A stretch of DNA of 64,000 bases from Poriferisodalis sp965214215 (GCF_965214215.1 NZ_CBDCBD010000003.1:1364001-1428000), one strand, 5' to 3'. Shown: positions 1 to 8,071, counted from the first letter of the stretch. A program made the numbers and translations. The notes: generated from the letters alone by a model not told the origin.

Positions 1-92
1 GCGTACAGCGCCTCTTTGGCGCCATGCACCAGCCACGGCGGCCGCTCGGCCGAGTCGTAGTCGGGAAGGATGCGTGTGGTGTGTTGTGTCAT
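1..92 (-). CDS. N-terminal end of an unidentified protein (cut by window edge)
   Basis: An ATG at 92-90 on the minus strand opens a frame that runs without a stop to the window edge, giving 30 residues that begin MTQHTTRILPDYDSAERPPW. The composition looks like coding sequence rather than an antisense shadow, but 30 residues are too few to assign a family. It faces away from the broken toxin-antitoxin genes and probably marks the end of the accessory region. Confidence 0.45.
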   Translation of the reverse strand, partial: MTQHTTRILPDYDSAERPPWLVHGAKEALY

Positions 93-116
93 GTCCCGCA
101 ACGTAGGCAGGGGCTG

Positions 117-368
117 TCACAACCTTCGCCCGAATTTCGGCATGAGGCTGTGCCGCCGTCCAACTGCTGGACCGTCATCGAACGGATGCACCGTCAAGGT
201 CTTGACTTTCGCCGCGAGGCGTGCTTGCCGGGAGCCGTCACGCCAGACCTGTGCGAGGACGGGATGCGTGGTGTGCAACGAGGAATCGGGCCCTCGAGTC
301 GCGAGGAGAACCTGCGCCGCATCCTCGCCCCGGTCCACCGAGATCAAGACGCCCGCGTCAAGGATCAC
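117..368 (-). pseudogene. Truncated PIN-domain (VapC-like) toxin
   Basis: The frame starts with GTG at 368-366, overlapping the TGA of the upstream antitoxin as GTGA, the usual arrangement for coupled toxin-antitoxin pairs. The first ~72 residues fit a PIN ribonuclease: the opening ILDAG supplies the first catalytic Asp, followed by a THPVLAQVWRDG helix and VHPFDDGPAVGR. The PIN fold normally continues for another 50-60 residues with the SDVVDAH-type and TSDPDD-type acidic motifs; here the frame leaves homology after AVGR and ends at residue 83. Half of the active site is therefore missing and the protein is almost certainly inactive. Assignment rests on motif reading, not a database search. 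Confidence 0.7.
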
Positions 369-592
369 AGGCCGTAGCGCTCGGCCATCGCCGCGACTGC
401 AGCCTCATCGGGCGGCCCGCTTTCTCGGGCCCACTCCGCGAGAAAGTCGTCGAGCGCCTCCCGGCGATCTTGATCGGCCGCGAGACGACACAGCGCTTCG
501 CGAACCGTGGCGGTCGCTCCGCCGAATGCCGGAGCGAGCCGTGCGAGGAGTTGGCGGTGTTCATCGTCGAGCCGAACTGCAGTCTTCGCCAT
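365..592 (-). CDS. Ribbon-helix-helix antitoxin (copy 1)
   Basis: A 75-residue protein beginning MAKTAVRLDDEHR, the short beta-strand plus helix of CopG/RHH DNA-binding proteins, followed by an acidic C-terminal tail (EWARESGPPDEAAVAAMAERYGL) of the type that wraps a partner toxin. The ATG at 592 was chosen over an upstream ATG because the paralogue at 749-976 starts at the identical residue and has the same length. It is translationally coupled (GTGA) to the truncated PIN toxin. With the toxin broken it may survive as an orphan repressor or antidote. RHH assignment is fairly secure. Confidence 0.75.
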   Translation of the reverse strand: MAKTAVRLDDEHRQLLARLAPAFGGATATVREALCRLAADQDRREALDDFLAEWARESGPPDEAAVAAMAERYGL

Positions 593-659
593 GGCGCCGA
601 CTGAATTGGACGCCTGCTGGCCCGTCGCCCGAATTAAATCGGTTGGCCGTCGAACAAGC

Positions 660-751
660 ATGCGCGTTGATCGTCCTAGGCGACGACAGGCACGCTGCGG
701 GCCTCGCGATCCGCCGATGTGCCGAGATCGGAAGACCAGCGTCGAGAATTA
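660..751 (-). pseudogene. Relic of a second PIN toxin, start codon lost
   Basis: Immediately downstream of antitoxin copy 2 the other frame reads VILDAGLPISAHRR, matching the N-terminus of the copy-1 PIN toxin (ILDAGVLISVDRG). The first codon is GTA where copy 1 has GTG, so GTGA has become GTAA: the overlap with the antitoxin stop is kept but the start codon is gone. Similarity fades within about 30 codons and the catalytic core is absent. The end coordinate is approximate. Confidence 0.55.
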
Positions 752-976
752 CAGGCCGCAGCGCTTGGCCATGGCGGAGATCTCCTGGTCGCTGAGCGGG
801 CCGTCCGCTTCCTCCCACGCCTTCATGAAGGCATCGAAGGCCACCTTGCGGTCGTGGTCAGCGGCGAGTCGTTGCAGCGCATCGTGGACGGCGGCTGCCT
901 TGCCGCCGAACTTGGGAGCGAGCCGCTCGAGGATCTGTCGGCCTTCGTCGTCTAGCCGCACCGTTCTCCGGGCCAT
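749..976 (-). CDS. Ribbon-helix-helix antitoxin (copy 2)
   Basis: A 75-residue paralogue of the antitoxin at 365-592: MARRTVRLDDEGRQILERLA at the N-terminus and the same spacing through HDALQRLAADHDRK to an acidic tail ending SAMAKRCGL. Start, length and relation to the downstream toxin frame match copy 1, showing that the whole toxin-antitoxin unit was duplicated in tandem. The toxin of this copy is reduced to a relic. The reading frame itself is intact, so expression as an orphan antitoxin is possible. Confidence 0.72.
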   Translation of the reverse strand: MARRTVRLDDEGRQILERLAPKFGGKAAAVHDALQRLAADHDRKVAFDAFMKAWEEADGPLSDQEISAMAKRCGL

Positions 977-1045
977 GCCATCGAATGTATTGGACGACTG
1001 TGCGCTCGACGGCAAACGTTTCGGCACTGCCCGTCCAGAGGCCAA

Positions 1046-1237
1046 TCATGCGGGCGTGCGGCCGCCATAGGCGATGCTGACGGCGAGGTCGTCAAGCACG
1101 CCTTCGGCTTCGGCCCACTCGCGGATGGAGGCCATGAGGTCCGTCAGATGGTTCGCACCGCCGGCGAAGCCCAGATCGTCCTCAGCCCATCAGTTGGCGC
1201 CTTTCCCAGAGTTTCGGTACACGCGTACGGTGTGCAT
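1046..1237 (-). pseudogene. HicB-like antitoxin with an in-frame nonsense codon
   Basis: From ATG 1237 the frame reads MHTVRVYRNSGKGAN, then a TGA at 1192-1190, then WAEDDLGFAGGANHLTDL and a helical end to a natural stop at 1048-1046. HicB-type proteins have a beta-strand followed by a WW(A/V)E..D..G(F/W)...G.s..E pattern; the TGA sits exactly where the first Trp of WWAED is expected, so TGG to TGA is the simplest explanation. The rest of the frame is undamaged, which suggests a recent lesion (or a sequencing error). HicB assignment is from pattern only. Confidence 0.5.
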
Positions 1238-1538
1238 GCGTTGCTCCTGCGGCTCTGCGCTTACCTCCGCAATAGATCCGGAATTTCGGCGTCATTCAGC
1301 AACGCGCGTTCGCTCAGCATGTGGCGAAGCGCCCGAGGCGGAACCTCGCGCCCAACGGTGCCCCCTCGACCAGCGGGCGATACACACGCCGTCGCCCCGA
1401 GTCTCCAGACCGAGTTCGATGAGTTTGAAGTCATTGGCGCCGTCTAGCTGGAGGCGCTGTTGCGGGCGAACCGAACGAGAATCCGGCGCAGTCGCGGGCT
1501 TGTCGCGCGCGAAATTGGGAATAGTCGAAAGGAAGACG
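1238..1538. other. About 300 bp without a supportable gene
   Basis: Short minus-strand frames with protein-like composition occur (for example MLSERALLNDAEIPDLLRR ending in TAA near 1260), but they are interrupted and I cannot place them in a family. The stretch is probably the remains of genes lost from the accessory region. A good Shine-Dalgarno (AAAGGAAG) at its right end belongs to the small gene at 1539. Confidence 0.4.
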
Positions 1539-1733
1539 ATGCCCGATCATTCCAAGTCCCGTGAAGTTCGAAAAGCGGCTGCTCGCCGCCGTCAGGCGCA
1601 TGAGCGCGGCGATGGGCGAAGCCATCGCTGGCCGGGTTCAGGCGACGTGCGAGGTCTGCCCGGCCCGAACGCCAAGGCACCGCCGCCACCGCCGCCACAA
1701 GAGCCGGAGGACGCCGACTCAGCAAGCGAGTAG
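1539..1733 (+). CDS. Small basic/proline-rich protein, unknown
   Basis: A 64-residue frame starting MPDHSKSREVRKAAARRRQ, preceded by a strong Shine-Dalgarno (GAAAGGAAG, 6-8 nt upstream). It has a basic N-terminal half, a run of seven prolines near residue 50 and an acidic end (EPEDADSASE). It ends 3 nt before the ATG of the next membrane-protein gene, so the two look co-transcribed. No family is recognised; the ribosome-binding site and the tight spacing are the main reasons to believe it. Confidence 0.45.
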   Translation: MPDHSKSREVRKAAARRRQAHERGDGRSHRWPGSGDVRGLPGPNAKAPPPPPPQEPEDADSASE

Positions 1734-1736
1734 GCC

Positions 1737-2201
1737 ATGTCCGCAGCGCTGGTCGCGTTGCTGCTGACGGCGGTCTTCATAGCGCCGGGAATGCTCTACC
1801 GGTACGAGCGCAACATTCGGTGTGCGGTCCCGGTGAGTCGACGGCAGCGACTGCTGCTCGCGCCTGCCACGCTCGCCATCGGCTTCGCAGCGGTCGTGGC
1901 GGCGCTCTGGATGTTCGCCGCCATCCGCTGGATTCTTCCCGAGCAGACTCCCAATGTCGGCGAGTTGCTGACATCATTCGGCAGCTATTCGCGGGAGAAC
2001 TTGCCCGTGCTGGGCGCGTGCGATTTCGAGTCGCCTGGGCAGCACGTAATTCGAGCTGCACGCTGTCGACGATCACCCGCCGTAGATGGCCGTGGCTACA
2101 ACTCGTCGAAGAGGGTGGCCGGTTCTTCGACGGCGGTCTCCAGATTTGTTGCCGGGTTGGCCGGATCCGCTCGTTCGAGACGGTCGGTGACCGCGTCTTG
2201 A
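1737..2201 (+). pseudogene. Truncated membrane protein, DUF6338-like N-terminus
   Basis: Residues 1-25 form a membrane segment (SAALVALLLTAVFIAPGMLY), followed by an RYER motif and basic residues and a second long hydrophobic segment around residues 43-68. This two-helix beginning with a charged loop resembles DUF6338 membrane proteins, which are normally longer. After about residue 93 (SRENLPVLG) the composition turns to low-quality Arg/Ser-rich sequence and the frame runs 100 bp into the 3' end of the opposing nuclease gene. I read it as a gene whose 3' part was replaced when the neighbouring cassette arrived. Confidence 0.45.
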
Positions 2202-3160
2202 AGCTCGGCGTTCGGAAGGTCTACTTCTCGGCAGTCCCCCGAGACTCGACGCACTTCGACCACCGGCTTCAGTGCTCTGTCCACAATCTTTCCAACGGCT
2301 TCGCTGAACTCTTGCCTATCGGTGTCTCGCCACTGATCGAACACACCAAACGTCGCGGCGCTCAGGAGTCGGGTGCCATCGAGCATCAGCGTCGTCGGAG
2401 GCCGTGCTTGGCCGACTGCGGCAAGCATGTGGGTGAGTACGCGCGCCGTCAATTCCTGAAGCCCAGCCGAGCGAAGTTCTGGTTCTTGGCTGCCGTCAAT
2501 CCCGGGCATCCAGGGAACGAAGTAGAGGGGCTTTACCTCGTTTTCCCCATCTGCGCGTAGAACGATCGGTCGGTCGGCGAGTGCGGCGCCGAGCGGCGTC
2601 GGCAGATCGACCGGCCGCGGACTCGACAATGCGACACCTTCGGCTTCGAGTGAGAGACCGATGGCCCCGGTTGGCGCAGCGGGAACGCTCTCGGCGACAA
2701 GGGATCGGGCCAAGTCCTTGAGCGTCGAAGCGAGTCCGTCGGCATCGGCAGCAGTGGTTGCGTAAAGGACGTGACCCGGTCGTTCGCCTGGCTCGGCGAG
2801 CGACGGAGCGAGGTTGAAGGATGCAGCGATGAGCTTCAGCGCCTGTCGACGATTTGACGAGTCCGTTGAGAAGCCTCGCGCCTTCAGTTCGACGATGGGC
2901 TGGACTGAGTCACTTGAGTGCCTCAGCCAAAGGTCCGGACGACATGGTGAACGATTCGCGGAACCACTTAGGCTCGTGAGCGCAGCGATCGCCCGCTCAC
3001 CCCTCGGCATGAGGACGCTTCTGCCGATGGAGCCGAGGTAGTAGCCAGCTTGCCTTAGGACTGGTTGGATCTGGCTCTCGTCGGGGAGGTCTTCGAGAGC
3101 CCACAAGAACGTGTTGAGCTGGAAGACCTGATCCGAGAGAAGTGTGGATGCGTCGGTCAT
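2096..3160 (-). CDS. Protein with a PD-(D/E)XK nuclease signature, second gene of a two-gene operon
   Basis: A 354-residue protein (start MTDAS at 3160). The key feature is RPDLW at residues 74-78 followed 12 residues later by PIVELKARG: Pro75-Asp76 ... Glu91-Leu-Lys93 is the spacing of PD-(D/E)XK nucleases, with the E-x-K on a predicted strand and a helix (RRQALKLIAAS) behind it. The N-terminal 70 residues are helical; the C-terminal ~200 residues are not recognised. Its ATG overlaps the upstream gene's TGA (ATGA), so the two are translationally coupled and probably work together. No methyltransferase, helicase or integrase is adjacent. The nuclease call is inferred from the motif; the biological role is unknown. 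Confidence 0.6.
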   Translation of the reverse strand: MTDASTLLSDQVFQLNTFLWALEDLPDESQIQPVLRQAGYYLGSIGRSVLMPRGERAIAALTSLSGSANRSPCRPDLWLRHSSDSVQPIVELKARGFSTDSSNRRQALKLIAASFNLAPSLAEPGERPGHVLYATTAADADGLASTLKDLARSLVAESVPAAPTGAIGLSLEAEGVALSSPRPVDLPTPLGAALADRPIVLRADGENEVKPLYFVPWMPGIDGSQEPELRSAGLQELTARVLTHMLAAVGQARPPTTLMLDGTRLLSAATFGVFDQWRDTDRQEFSEAVGKIVDRALKPVVEVRRVSGDCREVDLPNAELQDAVTDRLERADPANPATNLETAVEEPATLFDEL

Positions 3161-4386
3161 GCGGCAGCCAGCATGGAATTCTCGACGGCAGTGTCGTAGC
3201 GCTCGTTTCCGAGCCATACGTCCACGCTCGGGTCGAGGAGGCGCTGGACGTTGGTCACTAGCCGGTGGATCGTGTTGCCGCAGGTCCCACGAGGCAGGAC
3301 GGCGACAAGTTGCTTGCTCGTTACTTCGAGCAGGAACGGTTGCCAGAGGTGACGATCTATGGCAGCGACATGGACCTTGGTCGGCCCACGTCGCGTGACA
3401 TAGCCGCCGATTCGAAGCCGACTGGTCCGGCGCTCGAGCCCGAGATCGACGAATCGATTGAAGGTCGCCTCGCTCAAGGGTTGACGGAACCCGATAGTGA
3501 CCGGCGCGCCCTTGACCGTGAAGCCGTCCTCACCAACCTCGATTGTGTCGACCCAGAGCTGATCTTCTGAGTGCTCGGTGATGCGCCGATACAAGCCGAG
3601 GACCTGCGCAACTGCCGACCGATGCTCAACGAACGAGTCACTTCTGTTGGTCGCGTGGCCGTCGTGGTAGAGCAGGTGGCCTCCCCTGCTCCCGCTGGGG
3701 ATTTGCAACTGAACCAACGAGTGCATCGGGTCGTACAGGTCTCGAAACTGCGGAAGCTTCTCTTGAAGCACACCTAGCCGCTCGGTGAGCGCCACCTTCG
3801 ACCGTCGGCGCTCGACAAACCCATGAGCCGCTTCATCGTCAGCGGGCTCGTCATCGTCGATTTCGGCCGCATCTGTGTCACTGAGGTCGGAGGCGGTCTC
3901 GTACCACGCTTCGTGCTCGAAACCGAGGCGGACGTAGCGGTGCGCTGGAGTGGTGCGTTGCACGTACTTCCATAGTTCGAACAGAATCGGCGACGAGAGC
4001 CAGAGCCGGTCCAGCCACGGGTTGCGGTCGACGACCTGCCGAACCCACTTGTTGCTGTCGTCAGCGGCCAGCGTCGTGTAAAAGACCGGATGTCGCTCTT
4101 CGAGCGCTTCCAGCAATCCGACAACGCGACCCTCGTGAGTTGCGTCCTCGACGCGGTAGAGCGTGTCGTCGAGGCGGTGCATCTGAATGTGAGGCGGGAA
4201 GAGCGCCGCCAATTCCGGGGTCGCGTGGTCGTGCCTGGCTGTCTCGAGCATGTAGGTCTTGAGCAGTTTTCGAGTCAGCTTGCCGTCACGGAGCTCGGCC
4301 ACCGTGGGCTCGGTGTAACCCTCGAGGTGGTCGACGAACGCCTCTCGGGACTGGAGCCGAGGCAAGTATCCAGAATCCGTCGCCAT
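3157..4386 (-). CDS. Unrecognised partner of the PD-(D/E)XK protein
   Basis: A 409-residue soluble protein with no signal peptide or membrane segment. It has a helical N-terminal half (to about residue 170), an acidic linker around residues 168-188 (DLSDTDAAEIDDDEPADDE), a region rich in charged and aromatic residues, and a beta-rich C-terminal third (RLRIGGYVTRRGPTKVHVAA, WLGNERYD). I recognise no ATPase, helicase or nuclease motif. It is first in the operon and overlaps the nuclease gene by 4 nt. It could sense or bind the target for the nuclease, but this is only suggested by the coupling. Confidence 0.7.
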   Translation of the reverse strand: MATDSGYLPRLQSREAFVDHLEGYTEPTVAELRDGKLTRKLLKTYMLETARHDHATPELAALFPPHIQMHRLDDTLYRVEDATHEGRVVGLLEALEERHPVFYTTLAADDSNKWVRQVVDRNPWLDRLWLSSPILFELWKYVQRTTPAHRYVRLGFEHEAWYETASDLSDTDAAEIDDDEPADDEAAHGFVERRRSKVALTERLGVLQEKLPQFRDLYDPMHSLVQLQIPSGSRGGHLLYHDGHATNRSDSFVEHRSAVAQVLGLYRRITEHSEDQLWVDTIEVGEDGFTVKGAPVTIGFRQPLSEATFNRFVDLGLERRTSRLRIGGYVTRRGPTKVHVAAIDRHLWQPFLLEVTSKQLVAVLPRGTCGNTIHRLVTNVQRLLDPSVDVWLGNERYDTAVENSMLAAA

Positions 4387-4576
4387 GGCCCATCAAGCGT
4401 ACGCAGTTGCGGACTTGGGCACGAGACGAGCCTGACGAATGGATCGATTGTGGCTGGAAGTACCGGCGAAGCGTCGTGTCGGCACTAACGCAGGCACAGC
4501 GGTGCGTTCACCTCGCAGTCTTCGTGCGGACGTTTGTACGCACGCACCGACCGTCATTGACTGGCAGGCTGTGGGG

Positions 4577-5350
4577 ATGGCAAACACGGGACGGGTGATT
4601 GACCTTTCGGTCGAGGTGATCGGCGACGTTGACACGGTGTGGAGAGCGGTGGCGACTGGGCCGGGGATCTCGGCGTGGTACGTGCCCCACACCGTTGAGG
4701 AGCGCGCTGGGGGCGCGGGCACCGCATCGTTCGGCCCGGAGCCCGAGATGCAGATCGATGGTCGGGTCGCGGTCTGGGAGCCGCCGCACCGGGTGGTGTT
4801 CGACGGAGGCGAGGGCGTCGAGGGCCTGTCATTCGAGTGGACCGTCGAGCCGCACGATGACAACACCTGCACCGTGCGGCTGAACAACGCCGGCTTCGGC
4901 GACGACGACCCTCAGTACGACGCCATGATCGACGGCTGGAAGCTGTTCATGTCCAACCTGCAGCTCCACCTCGAGCATTTCGCCGGCCAGACCGCCACCT
5001 CGGCGCTCCCGATGGTGATGTGGCCCGTCACACCCGAGCAGGGCTGGGAGATCCTGGCCGGCGGTCTCGGCATCAGCCAGATGCCCAGCATCGGCGATCG
5101 GTTCGACGTGGCCGCCGACTACGACACGAAGCTGGGCGGCACGGTCGTCGACACCGGCCCGCGCCGCATCAGCCTGCTGCTGGACACCCCCGCACTTGGT
5201 ACCGGGTTCCTGACCTCCGAGGACGGGGGAGGGTTCACGATGGTCTCGGTGTGGCTCTACCTCTACGGCCCCGAAGGCGCAGCCGCGGCCGAGCGCGGCG
5301 ACACAAGCTGGCGCGCCTGGCTCGACAGTCGCGCCCCGCAAGCGAGTTGA
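4577..5350 (+). CDS. SRPBCC (AHSA1-type) domain protein
   Basis: A 257-residue protein starting MANTGRVIDLSVEVIGD. The pattern VDTVWRAVATGPGISAWYVP, then MQIDGRVAVWEPPHRVVF and EWTVEPHDDNTCTVRL, is the START-like helix-grip fold of the AHSA1/CalC group, which binds hydrophobic ligands. The N-terminal ~140 residues make up this domain and the C-terminal half (from about WPVTPEQGWEIL) appears to be a second, degenerate copy. ATG 4577 is preferred over the far upstream in-frame ATG because homology begins here and GTGGGG precedes it. Not obviously linked to its neighbours; ligand unknown. Confidence 0.75.
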   Translation: MANTGRVIDLSVEVIGDVDTVWRAVATGPGISAWYVPHTVEERAGGAGTASFGPEPEMQIDGRVAVWEPPHRVVFDGGEGVEGLSFEWTVEPHDDNTCTVRLNNAGFGDDDPQYDAMIDGWKLFMSNLQLHLEHFAGQTATSALPMVMWPVTPEQGWEILAGGLGISQMPSIGDRFDVAADYDTKLGGTVVDTGPRRISLLLDTPALGTGFLTSEDGGGFTMVSVWLYLYGPEGAAAAERGDTSWRAWLDSRAPQAS

Positions 5351-5370
5351 ATCGGTAGACGATCAATTCC

Positions 5371-5640
5371 ATGTCGTCCGTGTCATTTCAGGCTGCTCGA
5401 AATCGTTTCGCCGATCTTGTCGAGCGGGTCCATAGCGACCATGAGCGGTTCGTCATCACCCGGAACGACGAGCCCGCGGCCATCCTCATCAACCCGGAAG
5501 ATCTTGAATCGCTCGAAGAGACGTTGGCGATCCTGAGCGACCCCGAGGAGATGCAGGCGATTGCCGAGGGCGAGCAGGCGGTCGAGCGGGGTGATGTAGT
5601 GCGCGGTGTAGAGGCAGTACGGGCGCTTCGGCATACGTGA
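5371..5640 (+). CDS. Orphan Phd/YefM-type antitoxin
   Basis: An 89-residue protein of the Phd/YefM family: SFQAARNRFADLVERV (the DNA-binding N-terminal helix pair), ERFVITRNDEPAAILINPED (the conserved beta-hairpin) and a helical acidic tail. These proteins repress their own operon and neutralise RelE/Doc-type toxins. A GTG overlaps the region of its stop codon, but the frame it opens ends after six codons, so the toxin gene expected downstream is absent; 190 bp of non-coding sequence follows. Confidence 0.8.
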   Translation: MSSVSFQAARNRFADLVERVHSDHERFVITRNDEPAAILINPEDLESLEETLAILSDPEEMQAIAEGEQAVERGDVVRGVEAVRALRHT

Positions 5641-5829
5641 CAATCGAGGCCCAATAGTCCTCGGACATCGGATAACCGGACCCAACGACGCCTGCGGCCT
5701 CGGAGCAGGATGTGTCCGCCATGAACGAATCCCCTCGACCCGCCGTATATCTCAGGCACATTTCGACGCCCGTCGAGTCCCGCGACGCAGCCCAACTCCG
5801 AAACGAGGCAGCGCCAGGTGCAGTCGACC

Positions 5830-6705
5830 TCAGTCGAAGAATCGATTCGCCATTGTCCGCTGGATCTCGTAGATCGAGCCTTCTTGGGGTGCGGGCGGCA
5901 ACGGCATCCTGACCGGCACCTCGGTCACCCGCGGTTCGATCGTGGGTTCGCCCGCAACGATCATCCGGTCGAAGCTGGCGAGGTCGCCGATCGGGTGCAC
6001 CAGCGGAAACGCGTCATTCGCGGCGAACTGGAACAGCAGCAGATTCCGCTGGCGCACCGACCGATTCGGGGCTGAGCCGTGCACGGTGCGCACATGGTGA
6101 AACGTCATCGAACCCGCAGTGCCGACCAATGGGACAGCGGCGGAGAAATCGATCGGGTTCTTGACCGGGTCGATGGCGCCGCTGAAGTAGCCGTTCGCAT
6201 GGTGATCGTGGATCTCGCCTCTATGGCTTCCGGGCAGCACGCACAGCGGCCCGTTGGTCTCGTCGACATCGTCGAGCATGACCCCGACGGTGAGCAGATC
6301 GTCGTTGGTGTGCGGGTGAAACGCCCAGTCCTGATGCCACTCGACCGCTGAGCCGTCGTGGGCGGCCTTCATGTTGAGCTTGCTGACCTGGAAGCGAACC
6401 CCCGACCCGAGCAATTGGGCGAGCACATCGAGCATTCCACGGTGGCCAAGGAGCGCCGCCACGCTCGGCATGACGGCGTCGGGGCTCTTGATCCGCCTGA
6501 TCTTCGGCACCGCGGGGGTGTGATTGTCCTCGAGGTCGAATATGTCGTCGTTCTCGGTGACCTCGCACGCCCGCTCGACCAGCTGGTCGAGTTCACCGCG
6601 GATCACCTTGAGCTCGGCCTCGGACAGGACATCAGGTACGACGAGGTAGCCCCGTTCCTCGTAGAACGCCACGTCCGCGCGAGTGACGACGGCAGTCATC
6701 TCCAA
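5830..6705 (-). CDS. Phytanoyl-CoA dioxygenase (PhyH) family oxygenase 1
   Basis: A 291-residue non-haem Fe(II)/2-oxoglutarate oxygenase of the PhyH family. YEERGYLVVPDVLSEAEL opens the fold; the iron ligands are His and Asp of WHQDWAFHPH near residue 125 and the distal His of TVHGSAPNRS, and the following RQRN supplies the 2-oxoglutarate-binding Arg. Length is normal. The ATG at 6705 is used, although one two codons later is equally possible. It stands alone between convergent and divergent genes at the left edge of the catabolic region. The substrate cannot be read from sequence. Confidence 0.85.
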   Translation of the reverse strand: MEMTAVVTRADVAFYEERGYLVVPDVLSEAELKVIRGELDQLVERACEVTENDDIFDLEDNHTPAVPKIRRIKSPDAVMPSVAALLGHRGMLDVLAQLLGSGVRFQVSKLNMKAAHDGSAVEWHQDWAFHPHTNDDLLTVGVMLDDVDETNGPLCVLPGSHRGEIHDHHANGYFSGAIDPVKNPIDFSAAVPLVGTAGSMTFHHVRTVHGSAPNRSVRQRNLLLFQFAANDAFPLVHPIGDLASFDRMIVAGEPTIEPRVTEVPVRMPLPPAPQEGSIYEIQRTMANRFFD

Positions 6706-6850
6706 ACCTTAGAGCCACCCCCGCGCGGCATGTCGTTTAGCGTGAGAGCCCACGCGGAGCACCGCGAATTCTGGGGGATGCGTGATGGGTGAGCCCAAGG
6801 TGTCGCAGCCGCTCGGCGAACTTCGGGGTTCGCCCCGGAACGGTCGCTAG

Positions 6851-8071
6851 ATGTCGGCAGACGCTGCTCGCCCGCTGGCAATCACAGGTCGGGTTCTGAT
6901 CGATCGAGCCATCGTCGACGATGGAGTCGTCCTCGTGCTCGGCCAACAGATCGTGGCGGCAGGCCAGCGGGACGGGCTCGATATTCCGCCCGACGCTCGC
7001 CGTCTCGACATGCCCGACCGGATCATCTCGCCGGGCTTCATCGATCTGCACATTCACGGGTCGGGCGGCTGTTACGCCGAGGATGACCCGATCGGCATGG
7101 CCCGACATGTCGCGAGCGGCGGATGCACGTACTTGTTGCCGACGTTGATGACGAACGAACTGCTCGCCATGGTCGAATCGGCCGCCAAGATCCAAGCATC
7201 GTCGGGACCTGTCGACGGGGGCGCCACCATCGGAGGCGTCCACCTCGAAGGGCCCTTCCTCAACCCGCGGTACGGCGCCCAGCGTCCCGACTTCGTGCTT
7301 GACGCACGCCCTGAGGCGGTCGAGATGCTGATCCAAGCGTCGGGCGAAGCGCTGGCAATGGTCACAATCGCTCCCGAGCAGCCCGGCGCGATCGAGGGGA
7401 TCAGACAATTCGCCGCCGCAGGCGCCCTGGTGTCGCTCGGCCATTCCGACGCCACACCGGCCGACTACTCGGCGGCCCGCAGCGCAGGCGCCACACACGT
7501 CACCCATCTCTTCAACGCCATGGAACCCCGGCAACCGACCGAAGCGCAGGGCTACGACGGAACCAGACGAGTCGGCTTGGAGGAACTCGCACTCATCGAC
7601 GACGACCTCACCGCTGACATCGTGTGCGATTCGGCGTGCGCCCACGTGAACGAAGCGTTGGTGAAGCTCGCATTGCGCTGCAAGGGCGAAGCGAAGCTGT
7701 CGCTGATCACCGACGCGATGTTCGCGGCCGGCCTCGAGCCCGGTGACCACCAGATGAGTGATGGCCAGGAACTGGTGACGACCGCCGATGAGGATGTCGC
7801 ACGGCTCGCGGGCGGCTGGCTCTGCGGGAGCGTGATGTCGATGTCGAGCGCTGTGCGGAATGTTGCGGCGGTCGCCTCAGTCCCCGTTGAGACCGCGCTG
7901 GTGATGGCGACCGAGGCGCCCGCGAGAGCGGTAGGGATTTTCGCCAGCAAGGGCAGCCTGGCTCCGGGCAAGGACGCCGACATCACGGTGCTCGACAGCC
8001 ACGGCAACGTCGAGCACACCCTGGTCGGCGGGCGGCTGGTGTATTCGACCGAGCCCGAGGCGCTGCGATGA
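6851..8071 (+). CDS. nagA: N-acetylglucosamine-6-phosphate deacetylase (NagA-like)
   Basis: A 406-residue amidohydrolase-superfamily protein. PGFIDLHIHGSGG carries the metal-binding HxH near residue 63, HLEGPFLNPRYGAQ is the NagA signature, GHSDATPADY and ATHVTHLFNAMEP supply further metal and substrate His residues, and LITDAM the catalytic Asp region. The length matches NagA. It overlaps the next gene by 4 nt (ATGA), so the two are coupled. NagA removes acetate from GlcNAc-6-P; with an aminotransferase as partner and no nagB nearby, the true substrate could be another N-acetylated amino sugar or amino acid. Confidence 0.85.
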   Translation: MSADAARPLAITGRVLIDRAIVDDGVVLVLGQQIVAAGQRDGLDIPPDARRLDMPDRIISPGFIDLHIHGSGGCYAEDDPIGMARHVASGGCTYLLPTLMTNELLAMVESAAKIQASSGPVDGGATIGGVHLEGPFLNPRYGAQRPDFVLDARPEAVEMLIQASGEALAMVTIAPEQPGAIEGIRQFAAAGALVSLGHSDATPADYSAARSAGATHVTHLFNAMEPRQPTEAQGYDGTRRVGLEELALIDDDLTADIVCDSACAHVNEALVKLALRCKGEAKLSLITDAMFAAGLEPGDHQMSDGQELVTTADEDVARLAGGWLCGSVMSMSSAVRNVAAVASVPVETALVMATEAPARAVGIFASKGSLAPGKDADITVLDSHGNVEHTLVGGRLVYSTEPEALR

